Assembly: GCA_001599755.1 (NCBI GenBank) | Contig: BCHX01000007.1 | Coordinates: 2,604,001-2,668,000 of the forward strand | Reading direction: 5' to 3' | DNA length: 64,000 nucleotides | From: Gliomastix tumulicola | Taxonomy: Eukaryota; Ascomycota; Sordariomycetes; Hypocreales; Bionectriaceae | Part shown: piece by piece, positions 11,282 through 21,156 of the stretch | How positions within the stretch are numbered: position 1 is the first letter of the stretch | How the letters are laid out: every line of letters begins with the position of its first letter | Position numbers and translations under genes: made by a program | Notes under the pieces: generated by a model | Told to the model about the DNA's origin: nothing | Seen by the model: the letters and a program-made list of their open reading frames with translations, nothing else | Databases searched by the model: none

Positions 11282-13088
11282 ATGGCCGTCCTCGTAGCAC
11301 TCTTCCTGCTAGCCACCCTCGCCGCCTTCTCCCTCCTCTACCGCCACCTCATCCCCAAGCCCATCCCCGGCATCCCGTACAATGTAGAAGCCACAGCCTC
11401 CATCCTCGGCGACATCCCGTCCTTCAGCGCCGCCAGCAGCAACGGCGTCGCCCTCACAGACTGGCTCCTCGCCCAGACCCAGCGCCACGCCTCCCCCCTC
11501 TGCCAGGTCTTCCTCACCCCGCCCTTCTCCCTCCTCCGCCGCCCGCCTCCCTTTGTCCTCGTCGCCGACCACCGCGAGGCCCAGGATGTGCTCCTCCGCC
11601 GCGAGGGCTTCGACCGCTCCGACCTGACCATCCGTCTGCTGAGTCTCGTCCTGCCGGGCCACCACATCAATCTCAAGACGGGCCCCCAGTGGCAGAGTCA
11701 CCGCCGTATGCTGCGCGATCTCATGCTGCCGTCCCTGCTGCACGGCTTCGCGGCGCCGCACATCTACGGCAGCGCGCTGCGTCTGATGGATCTCTGGGGC
11801 GAGAAGGAGAGGCGGGCAGAGGGGCGATGCTTTGATGCAGAGGGCGACGTGTTTAGTATGGCGCTCGACGCGGTGCTTGACTTTGCATTTGGAGATGCCC
11901 TCTCTGAGCGGGCGCTGCCGTCGCGCGTCGAGGCTTTAAAGGGCTCCTCAAGGACGATCGTCAATGAGGAGGAGGAAGAGGAGGAGGAGGATGTCGTCAG
12001 CTTCGACTCCCCGCCTGTGCATCCCGTCCTGGAGTCCCTCCTCCGCATCACCGAGGCCTCCGGCGAGATCGTTGCGTCCCCGTTCCCGGCGCTCAAGTGG
12101 CGCATGATGCGTCTCCGGTCCGCGGAGAGAGCGTCGATGCGCACCAGAGATGAGGCCGTCAAGGAGCAGATCCGCCAGAGTCTCTGGAAGCAAAGCCAGC
12201 CAGACGCAGCGGACTCAGCAGCCAAGTCTGCCGTCGACATGATGCTGCTCCGCGAGCGGGAGGCTGCAGAGAAGGAGGGCAGGGCGCCTGAGTACTTCTC
12301 GCGCGCCATGTTGGATGAGGTGAGCATACCAGCCAGATCCCTCGTAGTGAAGCCCTAGTTCTCTGATGACACTCTAGATCCTCGGCTTTGTTGTCGCCGG
12401 CCACGACACAACGAGCACAGCCGTGTCTTGGCTCCTCAAGATCCTCGCAGACACTCCGTCCGCCCAAACCGCCCTACGCTCTGCCCTCACGACGGCTCAC
12501 GCAGCAGCCGCCTCCGAGAAGCGCAATCCCACCATTGAGGAAATCATCGGAACGTGCGTCCCCCGCCTCGACGCCACCATCGAAGAAGGCTTCCGCTACC
12601 GCGCCACCCTCTCCGTCATGCACCGCCAGTGCAAACAGGACACCGTTCTTCTTGGTCATCACTTCCCGAAGGGCACCATATTCATCTTCTTCGGGCAGGG
12701 TCCCGGCATCACAGGGCCCTCCTACAACGCCGAGGACAAGCTCCGCAGCCCCTCCTCCATCAAGGCGGCGGCATCAGCAAGGCCTGAGTGGGACAAAGAT
12801 AACAGAAGCCAGTTTCTTCCTGAGCGCTGGCTCACGGAGAGCGGCGAGTATGACTCGACGGCGGGGCCTGTACTCGCCTTTGGCAACGGTTTGAGAGGGT
12901 GCTGGGGCCGACGGCTTGCCTACTTGGAGCTGCGCATTCTGGTCACATTGATCATCTGGAATTTCGAGCTGCACCCTCCTGCTAAGCATCTGTCAACTTA
13001 TGACGCTGTTGAAACGTTGACTTATCGGCCGAAGCAGTTTTTCGCCAGGCTCAAGTCTACTGGCCTGTCAGAGAGAATCGTGACATGA
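11282..13088 (+). CDS. Cytochrome P450 monooxygenase
   Basis: A haem-thiolate monooxygenase, anchored in the ER by an N-terminal helix (residues ~2-20, followed by the proline-rich hinge PKPIPGIP). Exons are 11282-12319 and 12378-13088; the 58-nt intron (GTGAGC...CTCTAG, phase 0) joins DE to ILGFVVAGHDTT. The protein is 582 aa. Seen: I-helix oxygen-activation motif AGHDTT, K-helix ExxR as EGFR, PERF-like region (FLPERW), and haem-binding loop FGNGLRGCWG with the axial cysteine. An unusual acidic run of eight glutamates lies near residues 227-236 in a surface loop, which makes the protein longer than typical. Substrate and CYP family cannot be assigned. The neighbours (pectate lyase, peptidase) do not suggest a biosynthetic cluster. 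Confidence 0.92.
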
Positions 13089-13211
13089 GGGCTAGGGAAA
13101 TATGCAGCATCTTTCGTGTTAACGATGTAGTTTCTAGGTACAGTTATGAAGCATGCGGTCGTGGTCTAGGGAGAAGTGAGATAGATCTGTATCTACAGCA
13201 AATAGGAGAGC

Positions 13212-14548
13212 TTACAAGATGACACAGCTCTCGTCCGTCTCTTCGACATCCCCCAGAACCCCAACATCCTGCCATGCCTTGCGCACGATTTGCGCCGCCG
13301 TTTTCTTGCCATCGGCTCCCTTGTCATCATCCAGCTCCTTGGCGACCTCGATGGTGGCTTGGGCGAACTTCTTGAAGTCACACTTGGGAGGGATCTTGCC
13401 ACTGTTCATCGTCCTCCACCAAATCTTGCCAGCCTTCTCCCAAGAGTAGCCGCCAAAAGCGACACTCGCAAGGTAGAACGCCTTGTTTGGAATGCCCGAG
13501 TAAATGTGGACGCCGCCATTATCCTCGAACATTGTCTTGTAGTCGTCCATGTGGGCGACCTGCGGATCCTTGCCCTGTGGTTGTTGTTAGAAGCTGTGAT
13601 CGGATGACAGGCTGCCTTGACTTACAAAGCGGGAGTCATCGTAGGCGTGGCCGGGGGCTTTCATGCTTCGTAGAGCGGTGCCTTTGACGTCGGGGAGGAT
13701 GCAGTCTTCTCCAATGAGCCAGTCGGCATTCTCGGCGTCTTCGTCCTGGACCTTTTGCTTGATCATGATGCCAAACACATCCGAGATGTGCTCGTTGAGG
13801 GCGCCAGGCAAGCCCCAGTAGTCAAGGGGGCTTGTGAACTCGGTGACGGCATGGGTAAGCTCGTGTCCGATGACATCGACGCAGCCGACGAAATTGTTGA
13901 GGAACGTGTCGCCGTCTCCGAACACCATCTGAAGCCTCTCAGGATCCCAGACTGCATGATGCCTGTCAGTAAATCTGCTCTCTCCTCCAGAAGATGTGGG
14001 CACGATGGTCTCACAAGCGTTTTCCTACTTCTCCCCAAAATGGACAGTGCTGACAACGTCCATGTTCTTGTCGTCCATGGAGTGCCAGTTGAAGTGCTCC
14101 TTGTAAAAGGCAAGAACCTTGCCGACGTTCTCAAAGGCCTGGTTGACGGCCTTGTCATCGACCGGCTCGTCTCCCTCTGCTCGGATCAGTTTGCCGGGAA
14201 GATCGCTTTCGGAGAAGCTGTTCTTGGCATCGTGGATAGACCGTTGGGGTTTGTGGCGGGGAGGATCGGTCTTGTCTTTGTATGCGGCAGCGTATCGTAG
14301 CTCCGTCTCTTGAGTGTCTGCTGGGTTCAAGATTAGCCAGGAGTCATGACTGAAAAAAAAGGCATGCACGCACCGTGCTCCTCATCGGCGACGCGCTTCA
14401 GAAAGGACTCGAGCTGCTCCAAAGTCCGTTTGGCAGCATATCGAACAGCCTCTTCGACCTGATCGGATTCGGCGAGGTTGCGAAGAAGGTAGTCGGGGAT
14501 GATGCCCTGGCGACAGCGCCGGTGGCTGACCAAACCGCGAGTAGGCAT
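13212..14548 (-). CDS. Protealysin-like M4 metallopeptidase with CaaX box; in-frame TAG in the conserved splice form
   Basis: Zinc peptidase of family M4 (thermolysin), protealysin-like subgroup. The start at 14548 is followed by a short precursor region with IIPDYLLRNLAE, resembling the PPxYL motif of protealysin precursors; no signal peptide is seen. Exons are 14548-14374, 14317-14015, 13951-13626 and 13574-13212. Active-site motifs are intact: GHELTH, GALNEHISD (third zinc ligand) and DNGGVHIYSGIPNKAF. The C-terminus is CVIL, a CaaX prenylation box. Anomaly: with the canonical intron 13952-14014 the protein reads VHFGEK-stop-ENAFWD. A TAG (14027-14025) stands where the family has Tyr in YxNAFW. 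An alternative intron 13975-14028 (GTAGGA...GAGCAG) skips the stop and gives a 391-aa protein reading EKFTDRHHAVWD. The gene may be functional through this form or may be decaying. Confidence 0.8.
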
Positions 14549-15025
14549 TGTGGTCGTTCAGATGGGTTCCAGGTCGAAAATGGGATATAAGAGAACAAAA
14601 AGAGTAGAGAAGATGCGTAGGTGTCTGGCAGAAAAGGATACGAGTAGCTACAATGCTGGAAAGGAGGATTTGTTTCCCATGAGAAAGACGCTGCGGATTG
14701 TCCTGGTTCGGCAGCTTGTCAAGGCATTGTGGCATCACGTGAAGAGGGAAGGCGCGCTGCCTCTTTACTAATTCAAAGAAGGAACGGCAAGATGAGCCAC
14801 GTTAGACACTTCTCGACTGCTGAGGAAGGAGTGACTAACTTGGTACAAAGGCAGGCGACAGCGGAAGACACCACTCGCTCCTTCCCTTTGCTCCAATCGA
14901 AGCACCTCGTCAAAAACCAGCGCAATGCCGTGATTCAAACCTTTTTTTGACCAGGGCAACGAAAATTAGCGAAAGACCATCTCGTTGTCAGCACTTCAAG
15001 TCGCGCCTCTCCTGTCGGAATCGCC
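14549..15025. other. Divergent intergenic region, M4 peptidase / Sec63 gene
   Basis: 477 bases between two divergent starts, presumably both promoters. No convincing TATA or coding frame was seen. Confidence 0.5.
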
Positions 15026-16105
15026 ATGGCCGCGGCAAACCTCCAGCCCGAGGCAACGCAAGATGCACCGCCCTCTTCCACCACTGCACCAGCCGCCCAG
15101 AGCCAGGCGTCCCCCGAGCTGCATGCCATCCAACTCCGATACAAGCTCGCCTCGACCACACTGAAGACCCTCGCGACCATCAAGGAGAGGCCCGACCGCC
15201 GCGCCATCCTCGAAAAGGCCTGCCTCGCGACCGAATTCCGCTCGTTCCCGATCAAGCAGGCAGAAAGAGGCTTCTTCCGCCACGTCAACGACCACACCTC
15301 GATCCCGTTCATGATCCGCGAGGCCGTCGCCCAGCCGCAGCACAAGGTCTTCCTCCTCGTGCAGATCGACCTGCAGCGCGACGGCTGGCCCAACAAGCTC
15401 TCGGGCCCTGCGCGCAAGGAGCTCCAGCAGGAGAAGGGCAAGATGTACGCCGTCCTCGAGCGTGTTCTGCGCTGTCTGATTGATATACTCGGGGAGCGAC
15501 TCGACGGCACGGGCGTCTCCGTTGGACTCGACATCCTCCGAAGTATCAAGTCGGGCGTCTGGGAGGGGGGCGACAACGAGCTCTGCCAAGTCCAAGGCGT
15601 TGGTCCCGTCAACATGAGAAAGCTGAACGAGGCTGGGGTCAAGACTATTAGGGAGCTCTCCAAGATGGAGTTCTACCACATCGAGAGGCTTCTGACCCGC
15701 AACCCGCCATTCGGGCAGAATGTGCTCCATTCCCTGTCGGGGTTTCCTATCCTCACTATCGATATCGACGTGATCGATCCCCTTGACGAGCATAACGGGC
15801 TGAAGAGCAGCGCAGGGGAAAGCAACCCCGGCCCGAACCCAAACATGGCTTGGGCGGTACGATTCGATCTCGGCTTCGATAACGAGAAGCTCCCCCACTG
15901 GAAGGAAAAGACACCCTGGGCGACGCTCACGATTGTCGATGACGGCGGTGGCTTGGTTTGGTTCTGGAGGGGCAGTATGCGACGTTTGGAAGGGGGAAAG
16001 TCGATGGTCGTTCGTCTGGGTGCTCGCCAGGGAGAGAAGCTCAGCGTTGTATTCGCCTGCGAGGGGATTGTTGGCACTGCGGTCCGGGAGAATCTTTGTT
16101 TCTGA
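15026..16105 (+). CDS. Stand-alone Sec63/Brl domain protein (C-terminal module of MER3/HFM1-type helicase)
   Basis: A single-exon 359-aa protein starting at ATG 15026 (context GCCATGG). From residue ~60 to the end it resembles the C-terminal Sec63 (Brl-like) region that follows the helicase core in Ski2-like helicases, most like MER3/HFM1. Seen: ATEFRSFPIKQAERGF, then HKVFLLVQIDL, a helical bundle with RVLRCLIDILGERLDG, a helix-hairpin-helix-like block (QGVGPVNMRKLNEAGVKTI), the RNPPFGQNVLHSL segment, and an immunoglobulin-like C-terminal sandwich (PWATLTIVDDGGGLVWFW). No DEAD/DEAH helicase domain lies in frame upstream or nearby, so the ATPase part is missing. It may be a dedicated partner or decoy of a helicase, or a captured fragment that stayed open. 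The long intact frame and good start favour a real gene. N-terminal residues 1-30 are Ala/Ser/Gln-rich and disordered. Confidence 0.75.
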   Translation: MAAANLQPEATQDAPPSSTTAPAAQSQASPELHAIQLRYKLASTTLKTLATIKERPDRRAILEKACLATEFRSFPIKQAERGFFRHVNDHTSIPFMIREAVAQPQHKVFLLVQIDLQRDGWPNKLSGPARKELQQEKGKMYAVLERVLRCLIDILGERLDGTGVSVGLDILRSIKSGVWEGGDNELCQVQGVGPVNMRKLNEAGVKTIRELSKMEFYHIERLLTRNPPFGQNVLHSLSGFPILTIDIDVIDPLDEHNGLKSSAGESNPGPNPNMAWAVRFDLGFDNEKLPHWKEKTPWATLTIVDDGGGLVWFWRGSMRRLEGGKSMVVRLGARQGEKLSVVFACEGIVGTAVRENLCF

Positions 16106-16430
16106 TCCATCGGCGTAGGTATCTCAAGTTGCGAATGTATGAGGCTGGCATCTATCGAGACGGCGGTTGGTAACGGCGATGTAGTCACAATGTGTATGCT
16201 GCTTATTAGACGCATGATCTCCAGAGGGATATCACCAAGGCTCAAGACTACAGGTAGAAGAACATATCGCATGTCTCAAGCGACATTTCTTGTCCGTCTA
16301 TATCCATCGTATCTGACTATATACAGGTCCTTTGGGCATTTATACAAAGTTCCCAGGAGGTCCATCTCACGTGTGACTGGTGCTCGTCACAGAGTCATAT
16401 CCAAATCCAAATCCAACCAGAGTATCAAGT
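16106..16430. other. Convergent intergenic region
   Basis: 325 bases between the Sec63 gene stop and the AA9 gene stop. Only 3' flanks; nothing else seen. Confidence 0.6.
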
Positions 16431-17158
16431 TTAGACAACGGCAGGGCCGGGGTAAGGGTACTCGGTGTCGCCCTCAGCATAGATGTCAAACGCCAGACCG
16501 GGGTCGCTGGCCGAGTACTCGCCCGGGAACGACACCAGACCCGACGGCGAGGCCGACCCGCCGCCCGTGACCTCCAGCTGCGCACACGCAATGTAGAACT
16601 GCGGCGCACCGGCGATGTGCAGACCGATGTGCTCGTAGCGCAGCAGGTAGTTCCCTGGGGCGGTGTCCGCGGGGATGGTGGTGAAGATCTCGGTCATGTC
16701 GACCTCGAACGGCGGGCTGCCGCCGGGGACGTTGCCGTACTCGTCAATCTTGAACCAGACGGCGCCGGACGGGTCCCAGGCGTCGACGTCCTCGCCCTCG
16801 GGCACCTTGGCCAGGTACCACAGGCTGGGGCCCGGGTGGCCCATGGTGTTGCTCGAGGTGAAGCCAATCTCGGAGCCGGCGGCGATGGTCTGGACGGCGG
16901 CGGCCGGGCGGCCGGGCTTCTCGTAGCAGGCGAGGAGGGAGGAGGAGACGTCCTCGACGGGGCCGGAGCCCGGGTTGTTCTCCGTCTCGCGGATGAACTC
17001 CCACTCGGCGGACTCGACGCCGTCGACGATGGTCTTGGGGAAGAAGTCTGGGGGGAATGCGGTCAGTGAAATGGGTACATCTATCTGGGGAGGGAGAGAG
17101 ACGGACAGTGACCCAGGGCTGGGCTGGCAGCAAGGACGGCGAGAGAGAAGGACTTCAT
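16431..17158 (-). CDS. AA9 lytic polysaccharide monooxygenase (formerly GH61)
   Basis: A secreted copper enzyme that oxidatively cleaves cellulose or hemicellulose. Exons are 17158-17107 and 17047-16431; the 59-nt intron has a GT...CCCCAG structure with a CACTGAC branch. The predicted protein is 222 aa. A 16-residue signal peptide ends in ALG, and the mature protein begins with His (HYFFPKTIVDG). That N-terminal His is the first ligand of the copper histidine brace. The second ligand is the His of TMGHPGPSLWYLAKVPEG. The axial Tyr is in QFYIACAQLEV, preceded by the typical GNYLLRYEHIGLH strand. No CBM1 or GPI signal is present, so this is a minimal catalytic-domain-only enzyme. The splice site was chosen because it alone places His at the signal-peptidase site; its donor GTCCGT is non-consensus. 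A TATA element lies ~95 bases upstream. Confidence 0.9.
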
Positions 17159-18443
17159 GGTGACGGGATGGCGGCTGGGTTGCTTTTTGGATATGATGAT
17201 GAGTATGAACAGAGAAATGAGTGAGTTGTCTTGAATACGAATGCTCGCGGCTTTATACATCCTCCCCCCCCCGTCATCCCATGGACAAGCCATCCCCGAC
17301 GGGAGGCTGCAGACGTGTAGATCCCTTCTACATCCTACCGAACGAAAGGGAACTCACCGTCGCCATCATTTACGGGCCGAAACAGCATATAAGCAAGGGG
17401 GTTCCTCCTCCACTACCGGCCAGCGGCGCCCGGCGTTCCTCCCTCCGTTATCCCCATTTCCGTCTCCGAAACGCTCGGCGTGACCTTCAAGTAAAGTGCA
17501 TCCCGCCCAACCAGCCAATCAGGACCCAGACAATGAAGCCCCAGCGTCACGCCCCGTCATGCATGGCCTCGAAACACCCGACGGGTTTGTTAAGCTTTTT
17601 GCAGATCGATCTGGATGGTGGATGGAGTGGGAGGCGCAGGGAGCTGGATATGCCACAAATCAGGAGCGGTGACGTCGGAGTTGGCAGCCGGAAGAGCGGG
17701 AGGGACGACAAGGGCCGAAGGTTGGATGGAGAAATGGGATTGGCGATCATTTCTTGGGTGAAAGGAGATATGAGAGGCTCACCTGGAGGTCTCTTCTTAG
17801 CTAACACTGATTCTTCGTACGATCGGTCGATGCACCTGAGAGAGGCCAAGCGCGGAATCATCCGGCTGCCGTCTCCCGTGCCCTCCCGTGCCCTCACGTG
17901 CTCAAAGAAAAGAAAACACGATGTGTGGATGTGTGGAAAGCTTGTGCCCTGGTACTATGACTCATGTTTACTTTTGTGCGTTTACGAATAGGTAATCTGA
18001 ACCCATCACGAGCCATTATTGCATTGCCGCCACCAGCCTGAACTCACTCTCGATGTCTCCAACCACCGCATGTTATTTTTTATACATCAAATCCAAGTGG
18101 CCCTTCTGAAAAGCTGTATTCGGTAAGAAGGTATACCTAGAAATTGAGCCATGATATGCCGGGAACGGCCATTATTGTCATCTATATTTATTCTTGAACA
18201 CCATTTTGGAGTAACTGCATAATGTTTAGTCTTAAACTTTGCATTTTGTTTCTTGTCAACGGGCAGCCACAGACCCGACCTCTTCATTTTATGAGTGAGT
18301 ATATATTCTCCTATCGTTCCAGGTCTTGCGTTGCACTGTCTCTCTTCCCGTCCAAACGCTTCCAGGCACACTTGACACTGCTCAACTGCTACTACCAAAT
18401 TCTACCAACTGCTCCAATCCATAAATTTTATAACCCCTTCACC
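17159..18443. other. Divergent intergenic region, AA9 / hypothetical gene
   Basis: 1.3 kb between divergent genes. It contains the AA9 promoter. The 256-codon plus-strand open frame from ~17221 has no domain and low coding character. No repeats of note. Confidence 0.5.
17251..17257 (-). promoter_or_regulatory. TATA box of the AA9 gene
   Basis: The minus strand reads TATAAAG about 95 bases before the ATG at 17158. Confidence 0.5.
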
Positions 18444-19133
18444 ATGGATCAACCACGCCCCTACCCTGCAAGACTTAATCGAGACTGGTACGACATCGAC
18501 AATCCCAGGTCGCCGTACGCCCCCGAAGTCAGGCATCGCCCCGGGCCGCCACCACCACCACCACCACCAACAGAATCCGGACAACCCGGACTACACAAGC
18601 CCGGTTGGTCGATGCGGTATAGCTGCCTCAGGAGGGCCCTCGAGGAGGAGGAGAAGAAACCGGCACCGGGACAGGGCACCTCCGTTGGTGATAGAACCAA
18701 CCAATCCCGGTGGCGCAAAGCCGAGGAGGCCAGTGAGAAAAGGATGCTCGGGAGGATCGAGAAGCGGAGCGGTAAGGTTTCGAAGGTTGGTAAGAAGGAC
18801 GCCCGGAAGAGGGCCAGCCTCATGGAGGCGTTACGTCGTGGTAAGTCTTTGGATGCCACCCGCGTGAACGACGTGTCTGGACATGATCGACTAACTATCT
18901 GGATAGGCGGGCCCCCTAAAGGTGAAGATGGCAAGGACGAGGTCAACGATAAGAAGGAGGAGGAGGAGCTAAATGCGAAAATGGGGAATATGTCACTATG
19001 TGAGTCCGACATGTCCGTGGGGGATATGTCGTATTCCCCATTTTCGCATTTAGCTCCTGTTCCTGACCTTGAAACTTCTATGGGGGCTATGTCGATATGT
19101 GAACCTGACACATCTATGGGCGGCGATGGCTAA
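18444..19133 (+). CDS. Hypothetical basic/Pro-rich protein with C-terminal Met-Ser-Cys-Glu repeats
   Basis: Not recognised. ATG 18444 has a strong context (CACCATGG). A near-perfect intron signal lies at 18841-18906 (GTAAGT donor, GACTAAC branch, ATAG acceptor). It is exactly 66 nt, so both spliced (207 aa) and unspliced (229 aa) forms stay in frame. Layout: an N-terminal region with WYDIDNPRSP and a run of eight prolines, then a Lys/Arg-rich middle with a likely nuclear localisation signal (RIEKRSGKVSKVGKKDARKR). An acidic stretch follows, then a C-terminal region with degenerate repeats of the type MSxCExDxSMG. The DNA of that C-terminal region contains a perfect 27-base inverted repeat. 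It could be an intrinsically disordered nuclear protein. Evidence for a real gene is the start context and the intron, not homology. Confidence 0.5.
   Translation: MDQPRPYPARLNRDWYDIDNPRSPYAPEVRHRPGPPPPPPPPTESGQPGLHKPGWSMRYSCLRRALEEEEKKPAPGQGTSVGDRTNQSRWRKAEEASEKRMLGRIEKRSGKVSKVGKKDARKRASLMEALRRGKSLDATRVNDVSGHDRLTIWIGGPPKGEDGKDEVNDKKEEEELNAKMGNMSLCESDMSVGDMSYSPFSHLAPVPDLETSMGAMSICEPDTSMGGDG
18964..19058. repeat. Perfect 27-bp inverted repeat inside the hypothetical gene
   Basis: Bases 18964-18990 are the exact reverse complement of 19032-19058, separated by a 41-base loop. Both arms are coding: ELNAKMGN on one side and YSPFSHLAP on the other. The transcript could fold into a stable hairpin. 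Confidence 0.95.
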
Positions 19134-19402
19134 ACAGGATCTGATGTTGGTCTTTTGACGAGGCGGAGTTCAACTCTATGAAGTGGTATTCAAATTAGCC
19201 AAGCGTACGATGGAATTCAGAGACATATTATACCAAGTATGAAGAGGCCATGTTTGTGGGATACGTTACAGCCACACTCCGAAGTGACGACCCGAAGGAT
19301 TTGTCCTGATTGACCGTGACTTCCATGTCTTGTACCCCAGAAAATTCAGAACTGTTTCGACGACTATCCTTCATGAGTATATGACGCCCTCTTGCGGCTC
19401 CT

Positions 19403-19990
19403 CTAGTATCGTGTCAGAGAGCCCGCAGTGATCGTAACCAAGGTGGTCTGTAGAAGCCCACGTCTCTCCTGCTCCCCGTGCTCTTGCTCTTCCTGTTCAT
19501 GCTGGTATCTCTTCCAATTCCTCATAACCCCCCATAGTAGAGTGCCCAGTGAAGCCTCAGGGTGCTCACCGCCGTCTGGATGGTGGTAGGCTGCCGCGTT
19601 GGCCAAGCTGCAACTTCCCGCAACCGGCATAAGGCCTTGGAGACGGCGCCGACCGACGACATAGACGGAGACGGGGATGGAAATCGAGACGAGCAGATTC
19701 ATCAGGATGGCCATGAGTGAATAGCCGCAGGTGATCAGACCCCAGGAAATCGATTCGTCCCACGCTATCAGCTCGATGGCCACGATAAAAATGGACTGCG
19801 AGAGGATCCAATGAAGGAGGATGGAAACTGCAATCAGAGGGACGCTGAACTGGAACGGCAGTTGTAGAAAGTATCATAGCAGTCAGCGACGAGAAGACCA
19901 CAGCGTTGTAGCTAAGACTTGTGTCAGTCGATGTATGATCAGTAACATCTAATAGAAGGGGGGTGGTCTAGATAGAGGTGCTTCGACTTA
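19403..19990 (-). pseudogene. C-terminal remnant of a DUF6536-type multi-pass membrane protein
   Basis: On the minus strand from ~19907 to 19403, joined in two frames, the translation matches the C-terminal part of the large fungal DUF6536 membrane proteins as I know them. It has a YNAVVFSS segment, SVPLIAVSILLHWILSQSIF, then an ITCGYSLMAILMN helix and the hallmark (M)PVAGSCSLANAAAYHHP. The frame shifts between ...TTAVP and FSVPLIA around 19855-19860, so the reading frame is broken there. An acceptor-like site precedes YNAVVF and a GTAAGT donor lies at ~19987. The N-terminal two-thirds of the family (including DUF6536 itself) is absent from the adjoining sequence. I infer a truncated, frame-shifted relic. 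A short lineage-specific gene using only the last ~125 codons is possible but less likely. Confidence 0.6.
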
Positions 19991-21156
19991 CACTAGCCTC
20001 GGCATTGTGTGTCAATCGGGATTCTGGCAGCTACAGGGTAGGCAACAGAAAGTGGGCCTGCCAGGCCACTTCCGAACGAGCGGGTGCGCTGCAATTTTTA
20101 AGGTCTCGGGTGCTGGAGCAGCTGATGCCTATAGTAATTATTTCCAGTGTCTTAATCACCGGAAGAAGCACACTTATGCACTTTCAGCCTTTCCTATTCT
20201 AATTCCCGGCGCGTCCGGGAAAATTCAGACACGAAAACACAATGGTGATCATCGTCGCTGGCTACTGGATGGCGGAAAGGCGGTTTGCATTGCGTCCGGT
20301 GGCGTGCCTGCTCGTTTTTGTCCGGTCGCTACCCGCTCCAGTGGTGCAAAACCCGGTCGCTGGGTTTCCAGTGTCTCAGATCACGATTCATGTCACATCC
20401 CAAAATTGCCTTATTATCCTGCGAGTGAGTGGATATTCAAGTTAAAACGTTTGTGCCTAAGAATGAGGGAAGATCCACTCGGCACCAAAACGGGCAATAG
20501 AGCTGCGGGTGGGAACACACACCACCAAGTCACAGCCCCTGGTTATAAAACCTGCATAAACCTTCTTGACAATGCCTTTGCCCGACGAATACGACTTTCT
20601 TGCCTTGCGGCCGCCTTCCGCTAAACTTTGCCGCTTGTCATCGTCCAACTGGTCGGATACATGGGTCCGCTGACATGGCTAGAAAACTTCCACTTCACGT
20701 GTCACTCCTGTGCCCCAGCCAGTATAAAAACTTTTAAGAAGTGTAAGCCAGGTGTTGTGCGAGGTAGGCATACTCAGTGGGCCGTGGCAGCTCCGGTGGG
20801 ATGGAGGTGTCGCGCGCGGTAAGACAGCGCGGCTCTGGTATTTGACATGCACAAAACGTTTTTGCTCCTCTCCACCCTCGGTGCTTGAAGTGCTCACTCT
20901 TGGCTGAGGCAAGCAGAAAAGTTTATGACATAGCCTCAGGAGACAGGAAACTTTTATTATTGACCGAGCGTATACGGGCATGCTGGGGATGAACGCGTAC
21001 CATTGAGATGCATGCAATTGGGAATGCGTAAAATATATATACATGGAGTGAAGTACAAGTAGCATGGCTCAAGGGAATTTCCCCATGGTTTACATCTTTT
21101 TAAATTCTGCTCCACGAAGTTGATGTCATTCTTCAGATCAACCTCTCAGAGTCATC
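19991..21156. other. Intergenic region with no recognised feature
   Basis: 1.17 kb. Overlapping plus-strand frames of 67-205 codons show no domain, start context or splice logic. It may include decayed sequence from the 5' part of the neighbouring membrane-protein relic, but no similarity is visible by eye. Confidence 0.5.

Noticed and set aside
14996..15898. 300-codon minus-strand frame across the Sec63 gene
   Set aside because: The opposite strand encodes the recognisable Sec63 domain.
16380..17069. 229-codon plus-strand frame across the AA9 gene
   Set aside because: Antisense of a real gene with a confirmed signal peptide and copper ligands.
20007..20624. 205-codon plus-strand frame
   Set aside because: No domain, poor composition, overlapping frames on both strands.
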